The notes: generated by a model from the letters alone, not told the origin. A stretch of 64,000 nt of DNA from Diphasiastrum complanatum (GCA_029204225.1 CM055111.1:48411594-48475593), one strand, 5' to 3'; positions 36,601-52,100 are shown, counted from the stretch's first letter. Numbers and translations are program-made.

Positions 36601-39600
36601 CTCAGCCATGTGGTGTGCAATTAGGCCAACATATGAATGCAGACGTATGTGTAGTTTTTTAAATCAACTTCAGTTACTTGAGTTTTAACAGCTGAGACTA
36701 ACATCCCAGAAGATTTTCAAGTTTCACTAGTGAACATCTTCCCTAAAGGAAGCTGCATTGTCATCTTATAAGGATTATGGAATTGGGTTCTGAGGGATTT
36801 CTAAAGATTATCTTCCTGCTGACTTGCCGTTTTCTGAGTAATCGAATAGCTGATATGGAACAGCTTCTGTGCTTTAAACCATTTCAGAATCTTTAATCGG
36901 TTTAGTCATGTTGTTGACAATATGGCTACTTGAGCAGGGCCTGAGATCTGGCAAGACACAGCAGGAAAAGTGGACATCTTTGTAGCCACTTGTGGAACAG
37001 GGGGAACGATTTCAGGGGTTGGGCGCTACTTGAAGGAAAAGAATCCAAAGATCCGAGTTGTGGCCATAGAACCTAGTGAAAGTCCTGTTTTGTCAGGTAT
37101 CAAAACCCAACTTTCAGATTTTTGAAGTACAGACCCACATGTAGCAAACTGCTTTCAGAAGTTGCAACTGAAAATGGGGGCAGTTTTGGTTCATTTGCAA
37201 GGTGGATGCCAAGCATCGTACCCAAATGTTTTTTTGTTTTGGGGGCAGGGGTGTGCAGATTGATGGACTGTTAGTTAGAAGTCACTTTTGCTGGTTTTCC
37301 CTTCTCTACATGTTTATGATATTGAGATTTGGGATGCCAGAAGGGTTTTAATGTGTGCCAAACAAGTTTCTGGATGCCAATTTTGTAGAAAGACAAAATT
37401 TTTCTTATAACTATTTATCATTGTTTGGATCACCTATGTTTAAGCTATGTATTGGAATTGCCGACAAATGTATTGTTTGATGTTGTCATGACTGTAATCT
37501 GAGGCACAAGTTAATCACATTCTAGTGAGTGGTTCATGATTTTAGCTTTTATATGTTCATAAATGACCAATGCTTCTTGGTTCTTGGTGAAGGAAGGCCT
37601 TCATACCATGTCCTGATTGTGATGTAGTTTTGTAGACAGTTTCTTCAAGGGTAACATAATTGAACTTTTTGCTGGTATGATAAATTCCCCTCTGCTGATG
37701 CATTGTTGTGTTAAAGTTCTGCATTTTAGATAGATAGGTACAGTTTGAGAATATGTACAGAAATTTTGGAGTTACACACTCATTCTAATTAATTCCTGAA
37801 TCCTACCAAAGAGCTTGTGGTCCAGTTCATTAATGGCATGCAAGAACTTCTTGGAGACAATTTATGTGCTTTCCAACCTGCGACTGTTAGACATGCTGTT
37901 TCATTGGTAAACACATTGGATCCTTCTTTGTGCATGCCTCTCAAAAGTACCCCAGTCCTGCGGTTTTTTTGCATTTGTCGACACCTAATTCATGTATGAA
38001 TAATTTTGGCCTAAAAAGCCATTTATGTGCTAATTTATTGTTGCAACCTTATTTTCTAGATCAAGCAATGGCAGTGCAAATAGAATAGAAAGTAGTTTCT
38101 CCTTCCCCGTCACGTGGTAGCAGTATTGAATTTTGATGAGTGTTTTGAATGTCAAAGTCCATTTTGCACATATTTGAGGGAAACAAAATATTGCGAACGT
38201 CAACATTATTGGAATTTTGTTTTTCAAAAACATCATTTTGACTAGCAATTTAAAAAGTTTAGGTCATTCATTTCTAAGAATTCTTAAAATGGTCTGCCTT
38301 ATTAGAATTAAGTTCGCCAATCACAATTCAAATCAAATAATGAAAAATATGTTGATTGTTTTCCTACAATAAATTTATGCTAGAGTTTGGAAATATTTGT
38401 GTAAGGCAAACTTTAGCAGATTTAAAGAGATTATAAAATAGTAAGGGCCATTATGGGGTGCTCAAAAAGAAAATAGAGTTATGAATCCTAACTTCTAAGG
38501 GAGAAGAGTTTTATGTGTGGCCTATTGTTAGGATCCAGTCATGGATCCAACATATTCCGACGAGAGCGGTAGCTCTAGAGGTCAGCAACATGATCCAAAG
38601 CCAGCTAAAACCTGCATTTCTGCTGCAGCCCTACATTTCCATAAGCTTAATTTTCCTGTATTTTGCTTATTTCTTGTATTAAACAATCTTTATATATCGC
38701 CAGCATTTTGTTTATTTTTTGAAGGAAGGAAAAAAAAAAAAGGGATTCTCAAGATGTTTGCATGAGGTCACCTTTTCTTGTTCAACCTTCGTCTCCTGTA
38801 CATTCTCCACCTAGCGATAGTCCAAGAGCATCTCGAGAGGTTATGCATGAGACTCCACGTTCGGATATGCAACAACGCATGTCAGCCATGGAGTGTACTT
38901 GCTAATCTCGAGAAGGCTATCATGACGATCACTAGAAGTACTCCAATTGGCACATAGCCATTGGATGTAACTGTTAATATACCTTTCGCTTAACAATTCT
39001 CTTCTTGTCATCCTCCTTATCAATTGCCTAATGTTTTGTACCTTGACGATAAGGACGTGAAACCTCCACGTTATGCAGGCATGTTACAACAACGTACATC
39101 AGATTATGTGGATCAATGGTTCCACAAGTGGAAGAGCTATTTTGAACTGCAGCAAAAATCTGTAGATGAGGAGTGGCTCATCAAGTGAGTGACCTATCAA
39201 TTGCAGGATGTCGCTGATCGTTGGTGTCAGCGAGTTCAAACTACGCTAGAGTGCCCCACTACCTAGGTTGACTTTAAGAATGCCTCACTACCCGCGTTGC
39301 CTTTAAGAGGTTATCTCGAGCCCGATCTATTCCACCGCATGAGCATTTGCGGGCCTCTGATGCATGGTTGTTACTTAGACAAAGAAATGATTTTGTACAA
39401 GTTTATGCTAATCAGTATCGTGAGATTCTGATGAAAATTGTGAAAAAGTAAATACATGGTTGGAAATCCATAAATCTATCTTTAGTTTGAGGGAGGAATT
39501 GTGTCCCCCAGTGTTTAATGAGTCTTGAAAGACATTGGAACATGCCATAGCCAAGGCTCTTATTTATGAGGGCGGGTCTAAGGGTAAGGTTCTAACAGAG

Positions 39601-42600
39601 GTCTTAGCAAGGTATGCAATGAATAAGGCAAACCCAGCAAGTGGCGACCGTACAAGTTCATACAGGTGAGAAGCAAAAAGCTTCCTCACACTCTAGCTAG
39701 GCATTTGATCAGTCGCGTCTTATGCCGCAAGAGAAAGAAAAAGCTAAAGTTGAGGGGTTGTGTTACTTTTGTTTGGGTAGGCACCTCTACAAAGAGTGTC
39801 CACGACGGAAGAAGCAAAAGCTAAATGCTATGCAACCATACGAGGATGACATGACCTAGGATTGCCTTTGATGAGCTCGACGCTCTCTACAACGAGGAGA
39901 AGGTTTGCCCTAAACTAATGGTAATTTTAGTTGAGAAAATTAGTTCTGCAGCTCCTATTTGGTATCTTTATGTTAAGGCTCAAACAGGTTATTGTTTTGA
40001 TGATACAAAACTAATTAGGATGTGAGGACATCTGGCAGGTCACGAGGTGGTGGTCCTCTTTGACACCAGTTCATTACACAATGTTATAAATTCTATCTTG
40101 GTAAAGAAGCTTAAGCCTACCACGGTTTCTTCGGCTTCATGCTCATCCTCTGACACTGGCTCATTTGCTTCATACAATGGGGGCTCTCTGTGCTCAAGCC
40201 CAAGCTCTCTCTCTCTCTCTCATCTCAGTAAGCTCCCTCTCTCTCTCTGCCATCAACTGTCTGCCCAAGTCATCTGCAGGCATGGGATGGACGCTGTTCG
40301 TAGGCAAGTCAACCTGGCGCTCCAAATCAGATATCTTCGTCTGCAAGGTCAAAATTGAGCGTGTCAGGACAACAACTTGATCAAAAAATGAAACCTACAT
40401 TTTAGTGAGACGTCAACCAACATGGTATAGGAGAAGGGCCCATCACCTGCAATGCGCTCGTAATGGTCGGCAGTCTCCTGGCGAGATGTGCGTTGGTGCT
40501 ACAGAACACCAACCGCTCCAATTGACTCACTGACAGCCTGTTTCTTCTCCTCGTGTGAATGAGGGCCCATGTGCTCCAATTACGCTCACACACGGAGGCA
40601 GCGCAATTGTAAAGTCCTCAATCCAAGGATCCTATTCTAAGCATGCCAATCACAAGCAACACAAGGGAACCTGATGGTGGACAAACCAACCCAACGAAAC
40701 CTAGATCGAACGGATCTAGCCCCCAAGCTATAGATCAATCACAAAGAGGAGTATGGCATCACACCAGCAACATCCTGCCACCGGTCATGCTATCAAGCAT
40801 ACACTAGTGAGAGCCCAGCAGGAATACTTATACCCTCCAAGGCCCATGCACCACTAGTAGTGCACTGTGACACCTTACTGGACACCTCTGCAGCCTATCT
40901 GGGCCACGTCATCCAGTTCCCCAATGACTCACTGATAGACCCATACAAATCCACCATCAAGTGTTTAGGCCTACAACCGTTAATTATGACCATGTACACA
41001 TAAAGGCCCCAATTCCCTTATAGTCACAATTAACTTACGGGTTGCTGGTCTACTGGTCTCTAGCGTGGACACGCTACCCGAGACCAGTCATGGGCATGAC
41101 ATTCTTCCCCCCTTATTCAAGTTATGTCCTCAGAACTTAAAATTGGGAAAGTTCCTCCTTAAGCTTCCTTCCTGTTACCAAGAATCGTCATCGTCTGTAC
41201 ATCCCTTCCATCGAACCAGATGCTTGGTAACTATACGATTTCACACTCGTTTAGTTCTTGTATCCAAGATCTTTTCGGGTTCAAGCAGAGACATACCCGA
41301 TGATTCATCCAACAGGTCCAATCGATCTCCAGATCCAAGATGCTCTCCTTCACGTAGACTCTTTCAGAGACGGCTTACGTGAAATACGAGATGCACTTGA
41401 GATCCATCCGGGAGTTCCGATTGGTAAGCTAAGGATCCGATCTTTTTCAAGATCTCAAACAGTCCTCTATATCTAGGGGACGATTAGTAATGCTAGCCGG
41501 TACGCATTACACTTGAATCCATCGAGATTCTCAAAAAATACCCAATCCCCCACTTGGAAGTCTCTCGGTGATCTTTTCAGACTTGCATAATGTCGGTCCC
41601 CATCCTGGGTACCCCAGACATTCTCACGTGCAATCCGTAGCATTTCTTGCATATCATGTAGGAAATCCGCTACTTTCTGAAACTTGAAGGTTTAAAACTA
41701 TACGTAAGCACGCACGGGCTATAACCGGTAGCCAAATGCTTACTATAACCCAATCTCCATCAAGGTAATTACCTCTCCGAGGAGAAAATATGAATAGATA
41801 TCTTAATTGATCTTCTGATCTTGTAGGTAATCCTTCTTTTAACCGATCAAGTATAACTAGAATCTGAACTATGATTCGTCAATCATAATTCATTGGATTC
41901 TTGTCCTATACTCAATAAAAGAAGGTAACTACCAATGATTAGAAGAACTTTAAGTTCAGAGTCATCTCTAGTTTAGCGAATACGGCCGACCAAAAGTGAC
42001 CAGCGAACTTCGAATCGCGAATGTTCATAATGCCACTTTGGTAATCCCTAAAGCCAAAACAGATACTCAAATAATTACTTGGTCTTTACCCAAATACACA
42101 TAGTCGATTTGGTAAGATGGCCAGTCATTACCAAAATTCCACTATCTCGTTTATTCATCTGGGGTAATCTACCAATCGAATCCTTTCTTATGGATTAGGT
42201 ATATCCTAGAATCTGAGTTAAGATTCAACAATCCCAACTCTCCAGATTCCCGAAACCATACCATATCATAAGAGTACATCATGAGAATGCATTACAATTC
42301 TTAAAAGACACGAGTTGTTCTTGAAAGTCCTTTCCATCTGGAAATTCCAGACTTTTACAACACACACACGGTGCCAATATAAGGATTGTAATTTAAAAAA
42401 TGCCCTTACTTTAGACATGGCACAAATTGTCATTCCAAAGTTAGGGTCCCAATCTAGAATACGTCTAGATTTTCCTCTTAAGTTCTAATCTAGAATAACT
42501 TAAGATTTACCGGAACCTCATTACGTGAAGTTCTAACTTTTGGTAAACAACTATCCAACTCTCCTGAGTGTTCCGGGATAGCATTCCATCCTTTCCGAAC

Positions 42601-45600
42601 GGGAAAAGATAAGTCCCAAAAGTTTTCGTGTATTCTATGCACACCCATCTGTAAAAGAATCCAAAACGACTCATAAATGTTGTGACTTATAAGCAATACA
42701 TTTCAACAATAATATCCATAAGTAAGATTCCTATTGTTAATTTACAACAACTAACTCAGAAGTAACGCTTCTGACTCGGTTAGCTGTATCGGATTTGGAA
42801 AATGTTTAAATGTTTCGGTGTGGTACCAAAACACCACATTTAATCTGATTCTAAATCAATGCTACGTCAATAAGCAATCCTCAATGAGAAATTACTATAA
42901 CCCAGCGAGAAATTGTCCCAACACAATTCTCATCATTATGCCTATGTACCAACCACTAGTTTATGCATGCAAATAAACTTAGTTCAAGGAATACTTTGTA
43001 GATCCACAGGATTAGAAGTTTGTACAAAAGGTTTTAATGATCCCACAAAGGTTCACTACATAGCATATCTCTACAAATATCCTGATCTGTACACAACACT
43101 TTCATAACCGAGAATCCTATCTAAGAGAGAATATTTCTCAAAGAGTGCTATTTCACATCCAAAATCTCAACTGGAGATTCACTCAAAAGAATATATTGTA
43201 AACATGAATTTCCTTCCTTGCATCAACCCACGGATCTCAGTCCGAACTAAGATCAAGTTGACTATATCCAGCAAGGAACAGGTTTCAACAAACCTCCCAT
43301 CTTGCAATAGAATTACTGAGTTCTGACTCAAATCAGTCGGACTTGTTATCAGCCACTTTCCTACTGCAACAGTGCTTTCTAATTTTTCCCCACCTTAAAT
43401 CTTCAAACCTGATATCAACTATAAACCATAAAGGATTTCTGTAATATCTGAATATCCTATCGTTTCTGATTTATAAAACAGGCCCGTCATCTATAACGGA
43501 TTCCTCCTAGAATCTCTGACAGATGCTTCTCTTTGATAACCCTCTTTTCTTCCTACCTCTCCCCCTTTTTAAGAGGAAACTTTACGAGTTTTTAAGGGGC
43601 GCATATCAATCGAGATTTGCTCTGAGAAGTTTCAAAGAAGAGATCCGAGAAAATCTTGAAAGCCAAAAGAAGTGTTGCATCATTATAAGCAAATACCAAT
43701 GATGTCCCAACACAGTGACTAAACCAAAGATCTTCTTCCTTTCCAAGCTTGTGAATTAACCCGTAAATCAGAAAAAAATTTCTTGAAGATTCAAGTAGAG
43801 AAAACAATTTTAAAAAACAGTTCCATTAACCATTTCTGTGATATTGTCCATGGTTAACGGGTAATCAGAATTACCTTCCAAGGAATCACAAAAAAGTGGG
43901 TTAATTCATGTGTTAAGAAATTCACCAATATATTTTTTATAAAGAAATAGCTTGCCGAGTGTCCGGTTTTGTAAATTTGAGATATCCAAAAAGGGGTCAT
44001 GACCAATATCTCAAATTTCCGACAAAACACCCGTTTTATGACCAATAGTATTTGGCATCACTAAGACTTACGGCCATACTATGGTCAACAGATCCAGTTA
44101 GTTTCGGATCTTCATTTTGGAATTGCTTGCGTCCCATACCACAGGTTCTTCCTCCATGAAGGCCCTCCACTTCCTGATCAAAGTGTTAGAAAAAAACAAG
44201 TAAATGAAGTTCTCGAGAATTCATAAAAATTTCCAACTTCAACTTAAACAAACATTCTTTCGCCCCTTTTCACAATCTTTACGGTCACCGTAAGGTTTAC
44301 AGTGACAGATTTAGAAATGGGGAAGAATGAACCGGCTTTTTCTTGTTCTAAATAACAAACAGTGTTGGTACGCCCACGACTTCAAGCACAACAAGAAATA
44401 ACTTTTTCGTTCCATTTTAGTTTTTCCATCCTAGGCTTCTGGGCCATTTTCCAAGAATTCCCGTTCTCGGTTGCCCACAACAGTTAATTAAAGCGAATCT
44501 AATTCGTCAATTGTGAAAAAGCCTTACGGAATTCCTCCAAGAATTCAGCCCAATCACATTTCTATGGGTTTCGTCCTCCACCTCAAGGAGGCCTTACCCA
44601 AAGCAAAAAACCGACGAAATTCACTTTTTTTTTTTTTTATTATTCTGGGACGTTGCATAAGCTAAAGTAGCTTGGCCAACGATTTATCCAGTCAATAACA
44701 ACTTCCGGGCTTTACTCACCGGAATTTTTTTTTGTTTTTAAGCCCAAGCTGTTTTGAATTAATGGCCTATAATTGTCTAAAATGATTTTGCATTTGGTTG
44801 TTTCGGTACTTATAGCTTTTATAAAGTTCCATAACAGTCTTACACAAGGTAAGCTTGTTATAAATTTAGGGGGATCATCACTTTCAGGTGATGCCGGGAG
44901 AATTTCCAAGGAAACGAAAAAATTGTTCCTCCCCACCGGAACTTCACACATAACCATTTGCTCTTCTAACCGAAAACTTACGTTCAGTTAAGAATCATTA
45001 CGGGTATAAGTTCTGTTAATGAAGCAATGTCCAAAAAACGTAGTTTTTACAGACCATGACGTGTTTATAAAAATTATACCAATGAAATTTGCAAATGATC
45101 TAAGCCATAACACTGCCGAAAAACCATGTCGATGCATCCAAATCAAATGTACACAATTTTCAAAGCCATTAGAGTCAACCTTAACTGCCATATAAATTTT
45201 GTAGTCTATAACCACTAAGAAGTGCCCATGGGAAAAAAAACCGAAACAGACTTTTTTTGGCATAAAACCTCTAACCAACCTTGCCCCCCAACCCCTACCA
45301 ACTTATCTCAAAGTTTAACTTCCAAAACAAACTCTTAGCTAACAAGAAGTTAACCTACCCCCCCCCCCCACTTTCCTTCAAAACAAAGGACTTCTCGGGC
45401 CAGTAACCCTCGCGAGCAGTTATGGACTCGGCTCATTACATTCGCCGCGTCCATTTACATTTATAGTTACTTTACTTTATGCATAAGCAGGCCTTGGGCC
45501 CTTTTTTATTCATTAGTGACATTCAGACTATATGGTTGGCCTTTGGCCTTATTATTCATTATTAGGCCATTTGGACATATTACTGGAGAGTGGGGGCCTT

Positions 45601-45866
45601 CTTGGAGGGCACACTATTATCCCTCCCAATTGGGCCCTAGCCACTGGAAGCTTCCTTTTAGGGCTTCCTCTTGGCTATAAGTAGGGAAACTGTGTCATTT
45701 GTCATTCAGCTGATGATATTGATCTCTCTCTTTAGCCTCCTTAATCTCTCTCTTTCCTGCTTTCTAGGGTTAAGTCTTGCTTATGTGATGCTTTCATAGC
45801 TTAATTCTAGATCAGCTGTGGCTCTATTCGTAACTCGAGCGGACAGCAGGCCGAACAGCCCCGAAC

Positions 45867-45932
<66 letters not shown>

Positions 45933-48900
45933 GGCTCAGAAGAGATGGGGGCGCGCCTTCTCTTCACCATATTCCCACTCATATTTTTTCTGGAAGTTAG
46001 CTAGGTGGAGGGCGCACTGTATGCAGCAGGAGAGGCACGGTTTTGGAGGCTGCCACAGCTGTTTTTCCTTATTTGTTGCTTTTGAAACAGAAGTTTCCAG
46101 CTTCTGTTCTTCTTGAAACATTCCATACATTTTTTTTGCTGTTTATTGCAAATTAAAGATGAAAGAAGGGCGACTTTACAGTTATAAAGTCTGAACCTTG
46201 ATGTTAGAAGAAATCAGAAGTTCAAAAATGCATTTTCTATGCAAAAATCTCTTCCTACTGCTGTTTTTGCAGTAAGAATAGCTTTAGGTCACTGTAAAGT
46301 TTGCTTAATCCTCAGTTTGTGTTTCACAAATGCATAAGCAAGTAATTTTTACAGATTTACATATGCGCAGGTTCTATCATAGCTGAAAAACAGGGTACAT
46401 GCTGCCCAAATTTTTCCAAAACACCGATTTGTAGGCTACCCCTCCTTAACCACAGGATGGGCTTTGCAGTAGTTCATACCATCACAAAGATGGCTTTACT
46501 GAATTACTCCTCCCTGCAAAACATTGATAAATTGAAGAAAACTCCAGCATAAACCTGTAAATCAGAAAGAACTGCCTTGCAAATCCTGTAAAAACCACCA
46601 ACACTCTCAACCAGTGATTAGTCTTTTTTGTGCTTCTTTTCCTGCTTTTTCTCTGATTCAAGCCAAAACTGGCTCAACAAAAAGCAAAAGACAGCCAACA
46701 AAACTACCTTAAATCACTGTGTAAAGAACAAAAAGCCGAAAAAAACCATCATTTACTCTTATTGATCTCATTGCTAACGGAAAAGTGTTCCTAAATGAAG
46801 TAAACAGAAACACAAGTGACTCAAGAAAACGGAACTTTACTTCCTGAAAACCAATATGAAGTGTCTAAAAATCGAACCGATTGTATACTTGGTAGTGCAC
46901 TTACCACACAACCGATTTCAGTTCAAACAAGGAAATCCACGGGAAGAATAATCCGCACTTTTACCACTTCGTTGCATACTCCATTGAATTCTCGTAAAAG
47001 TGTCAGGATTCCATATCACACAATGGAAAAATCCCCACAATTCGAGATTTCTCTTGAACACAAATCAACGGCTAAACAAGCTTAGAATTGGCTCTGATAC
47101 CAATGTAAAGTCCTCAATCCAAGGATCCTATTCTAAGCATGCCAATCACAAGCAACACAAGGGAAGCTGATGGTGGACAAACCAACCCAACCAAACCTAG
47201 ATCGAACGGATCTAGCCCCCAAGCTATAGATCAATCACAAAGAGGAGTATGGCATCACACTGGCAACATCCTGCCACTGGTCATGCTATCAAGCATACTC
47301 TAGTGAGAGCCCAGCAGGTATACTTATACCCTTCAATGCCCATGCACCACTAGTAGTGCACTGTGACACCTCACTGGACACCTCTGCAGCCTACAACAAT
47401 CCTATGGTACGTGCAATGAAATGGTTCAGCACACGTGCACGGGTGGGACGTCAACGAAACACAGCAAGGGAGGATGAGATGAGATGCCGTAGTGCAAGAC
47501 GCTGTATGGAGGGATAGGTCCAAACATGGTCCACCAGGTAATGGGGAGCTGCCTCCTCTCTGGATCTTGAGCAGCCGGGTGACCGAACGTGCCCATCCCG
47601 AAACGAAATGCAGCTAGCTCCTCCATGAGTTTGATAGGATCCAAGCCAATGTGTGGACCCACCCTGTAGATGTACTCAAGCCAATCCTCCTCGAGCTCCC
47701 TGTCTGATATCTGTGTCGGAGAAAGGAAGAGGGGATGCAAGATGTGTGCAACGCTGTGGATACTCCTGTGAAAGTAGTTCCACTGCGTCTCCCAGATGAA
47801 CCTCAACTCCGTCATCCTGCACGAAATCGAAGCAAATTACGGAAAAAAACGTAACATCGACAAAAAAACAAACTAGCAACCACTGAAAAGATAAAGACCA
47901 ATTACATTACTATACTGCTTACCTCTCTGGCTGCAAGATGGGAAGCTGCAGGAACTGTCCAATCCGGTCCATGAGCTCATACACCAATCCAAGTGTGGAC
48001 CCCTCGCTGTATGCGGAGCACAATGTAGAGTGGTCGAAGGAGTCCTGACAATGTCTGTGCATCTCTCCAAAACTGGTCTCCCCTCACTGTGGAAGAAAAG
48101 TGCTCCCCATCCTCCGTGTGCTGAAACGTACTAGCACGCCAAAGATCACTGGCAACCATCTGTAGAAGCTGTGCCCTGCACCTGAGCAACAGGACGTGGT
48201 GGTGGAACCGCAGTGGCAACTGGCGGACGTGATGGGACGGGATCCACCGGAATGGGTGCAGATGGGGGTGCGTGTGGCGGAAGTGTTTGAGGGGGATGAG
48301 GGGCAATGGGACGGGACGAGGATCGTGCCAGCCAAGCAGGCAGCAACTCTGGGTCAGCCACATAAGGAGCGGTGCAAAACCGGAGAACGCCCTCCGAAAT
48401 GGTGTTCTCCCCCGCCACGAGCCGCGGCCCTTAGGTGTCCAGTAGTCGCTGCCTGTCGGAGACGGACGTGTTGCCACAAGGGGCAGCATTTAAGGTGGCA
48501 CCATTTTTGGCACGTGCACCGAGCAGATGGCCTTTAAGGCGAGTGAGGGACGCAGCAAATTCGACGAGGCAGTATCGGCAACGCACGATCTTCTGACCGG
48601 TCTTGTTGGGCCTGTCGGCAACCCGCCTGACAATGTCTACCTCGTCCCACAGACCGGAAAGGTCGGATTGCACCATTGCGAAGGAGAAAACTAGGGAAAA
48701 AATGCAGATGAAACTAAAGCTGGAAGGATGAATTGTTGGAAAAAAAACAGCAGGGTTCACTGTTGGAGAGATGCTGAAAATGGGCGAAGGCAGGGCGAAG
48801 CAAGTTAGATGCAAGGCAGGGCGTTGCGTGGGCGAAGGGCGACGCAAGGAATCGAAGGCAGACAGGCAAAGTCAGCAGCGATGGCAGGGCGGAGGAGGGC

Positions 48901-49078
48901 GCAAAAAAATTTCAGAGGAAATGCGAGGGGGCCGGGTAGGTTTAGGTCAAAAAAAAATATAAAAAATATAAAATAATAAAAATATTAATATTGCGGTACC
49001 GCGGTACCATGATGGTACCGCGGTACCAGTACGGTCCTGTGGTACCGGGATCCGTGGTACCCAGTACCGCGGGACCTA

Positions 49079-49118
<40 letters not shown>

Positions 49119-52100
49119 CACAGGTCCCGCGGTACCAGGTCCCGCGGATCCCGGTACCGCGGGACCATATATGGTACCGCGGTACCATATCGGTCGGCGG
49201 TACCAAAAATTTTTTTTTTTTTTTTTTTTTGCAAAAATAACACGGGATTTTTTTTTTTTTTATATTGTGGTACCGCCCTGGTACCGCGGATCCCAAGGCG
49301 GTACCGTACCGGCGGTACCATACTAGCGGTACCAGGGGGCACTATGATATATATATATATCATAATTGCATTGGCGCTCTGGAACACTTCAAAATGCCCC
49401 CCCCTTTTTTTTTTCAATGTGGGGTTCAAATTATAGAGATTGACATGGGCAATTTGATGGTGATTTTTTTGGATTCAAGCCCTATAGGACCCTGTTTTTG
49501 CCAGATACTTATACTATAGGCAATACTATGTCCATGGTTGACAAGAAATGAAGTGCCATATAGTGACGAAACTCTAAGAGGGGAGAGTTATAGATCTCTT
49601 TGGCCCCCTGCTTTTATTGGTATTGGACTCACATTGGTATATTGTTTATCATAGACATTGAACATTATGACTTGGGACCTAGGGGCAAACAATTATCGAA
49701 AACCAGGTTCTGCACAGAATCTTGCAGAAAACTTTTGAGATTGGGTAAAGTGTGGGTCCACAACTATAGAGAGACTCAAGAGCCCCATTCTATTAGCTTC
49801 AGCTACTACACCCAATACCGTCAACCAAAATGAGAGTTGCCATAATTCATGACGACAATCTCTCACCTTGGCTCCTTCCCCATGCTCTCTCCCTATCTTG
49901 AGTCTAAAAAATCTTTACATCATGGTCTACAATAGCTTTTTTGCCATAAATGAGGACAATTGTATAGTAGGAATTGCCCAAAAATCACATCAGTTGTCCA
50001 AGAAGTCCCAAAAGTGACTGCAAACCATTATGCTCACAAAAATTGCCCACAAAAATTATGCTTACAAGCCCTTCTACGGCTAGAATTGCCTGCAAAAGAG
50101 CTCTTTCGAGCTTTAAGGCATAGGAAATGCTAACTTGTATGCACTTCATTACGCATGTGATAAAACTTGATGACAAAGTCACTATATCTCCCTTTCTGGC
50201 TTATTTTTAATTTTCAATTGTCGAACTCATTATATTATTCAAGTTCATAGCTAGAATACATGCTCTAAATCTTAGTTGCCCAGCGTTTTTGAACATGTGT
50301 TCAGAAAACACGTTTATGTTTTGGGCCAGCGTTTCTCAGAAACGCTTTTTTTTTTTTTGATTTTTTTTGATTTTTTGATTTTTGTGGGAAATATGGGTAT
50401 CAGATTAAAGCTCTAATCAAGGGCAGTACATTTATGTAGGTTTTCGAACGTTTCGGATACAATGTGGTCCAGTTTAGGTGCATCAGTCCCTGTTTAAGTC
50501 CAGTTCATAGTTGCACCGCGATTCGCGAATCGCGATTCAAAATCGCGATCAGAATCGCGATCCCGATTCGCGATTCGGGATTTTCCCAGAATCGTGTAGA
50601 ATCGAATTTTTTTTTTTTTTTTTGAATTTTTTTTGTGCAATATGGGTATCAGATGAAAGCTCTGATCGAGGGGAGTATGATTGTGTAGTTTGCCGACTGT
50701 TTCAGGTGCAGGATGGTCCCTTTACGCTAAAGCTGCATCCCATATAAAAAAAAGTGAACACATTGGGGCATTCCTAGTGAACATAGCAGGAATCTCCCTT
50801 TCTCTGATTCTCCCTCTCTCTATCTCTCTCTGATCACGATTCACAACAAACGGAACTAAAACCATGCTGAACAAAAACCTAGCTGAATCATTCTGAACTT
50901 TAGCCTTAAATGAAACAATTTTTGACAAAACAACCATACTTACTCTCTCTCTCTCTCTCTCTCTCTAACCATAAATCATAAACCATAAAACCGAAGTTAC
51001 TGAACTAAAACCACAAAGAACAATACTGAATCACGACAATGCTGTGAATAGGATCATCATAATATATAATATCGGGCCACATGGCACCAAAAAGGGGTAC
51101 AATGATGTTCCATGAACGTAATGAAAACTATATAACTAAGGCTCGTCAGAGTCATGGTAGGATAAATCATCCGAATCTGTGGACTGCAGATCCCATGGGT
51201 CCGCAGATGAATCGGAACTGGAGGGAGCCATATGTCGTGGTGTGGCCCTGGCTCTGCTGCGTGCTCTGGATCCCTGCTGCGTGCCCTGGCTTTGGACCAC
51301 CCCCCCTCTCCCTGCCTCTACCTCTGCCTCTGCCTCTGCCTCTGCCTCTCTCCCCTCCTCTGGCCCCCATCTGGCTGCCCCCAGCCCTATGTCTACTCCG
51401 TCGTGCCTGTGTGTCAGGTGGCCGAAACCCTACGCCCTGGGATGGCCCTACCCACTGTGATGATGCCTGGCCGACGACTGCCTGTGATGCTCCACTCCTG
51501 TCTACAAAAAGAGTACTCAGCCCCCCCCTCCTAGAACCTCTAGGTCTCCCCCTAGGCCTACGTGCAGGAATGGCTGGCTCCTCCTCTGTCTCTGCATCAG
51601 GGTCCACTAGCAAGTCAGCCAGGTCATCCCCCTGTGCCTCCGCCCACATCTCCTCGTCCTCCTCTGTATCTCCCTCAACCCACTCCTCCTCCTCCACATA
51701 GTGTGCCCCGAGCATCTCTCCACCCTCCGAGACCTCGTCATCTCCCTCCTCAGCCCTCTCCCTCTGCCTCTCTGTCCTCCTCTGCCGCCGTAAAGCCCGT
51801 GCGTCAGCCTGTGCCTGTCTGTAGAGCTCTCTATGGATCTCATCATCCATCTCCTCCTGTGTGGGTGGTGCCCGAGGAGCAGCAGCTATCAAATCCACCA
51901 AGCGAGTGTCGGGGTCCACCTGCAACCAAAAACAATACATTGTTGTTAGGCAGGTATTGTGCAACTCACTGCATATTTTGAAAGCAAATCAATTCACCAA
52001 AGCATACCAAGAAAAAAGGGGTGATGATGTGACTCACCTCGAGCATCTGACCCTCTCCTCGTGTGCGCCTCAGCATACGGCCGTTGGTGTTCACAAACAC

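Larger units (their letters stand above)
40607..47394 (-). mobile_element. Gypsy C: old, decayed gypsy-type LTR retrotransposon
   Basis: A complete LTR (40607-41101, TGTAAAGTCC to GGCATGACA) and a truncated partner (47104-47394) are direct copies. A minus-strand primer-binding site (complement of TGGTATCAGAGCC, 47090-47102) sits against the right LTR, and a polypurine tract complement (TTCTTCCCCCCTT) against the left. Integrase remnants lie near the left LTR, as expected for minus orientation. It appears to split hAT1 copy 2. The right LTR has lost its outer end, so no target duplication is visible. Confidence 0.88.

Noticed and set aside
48995..49345. Regular GGTACC repeats as a CRISPR-like array
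   Set aside because: The units are palindromes with irregular short spacers in plant transposon DNA, and no cas-type gene is present.
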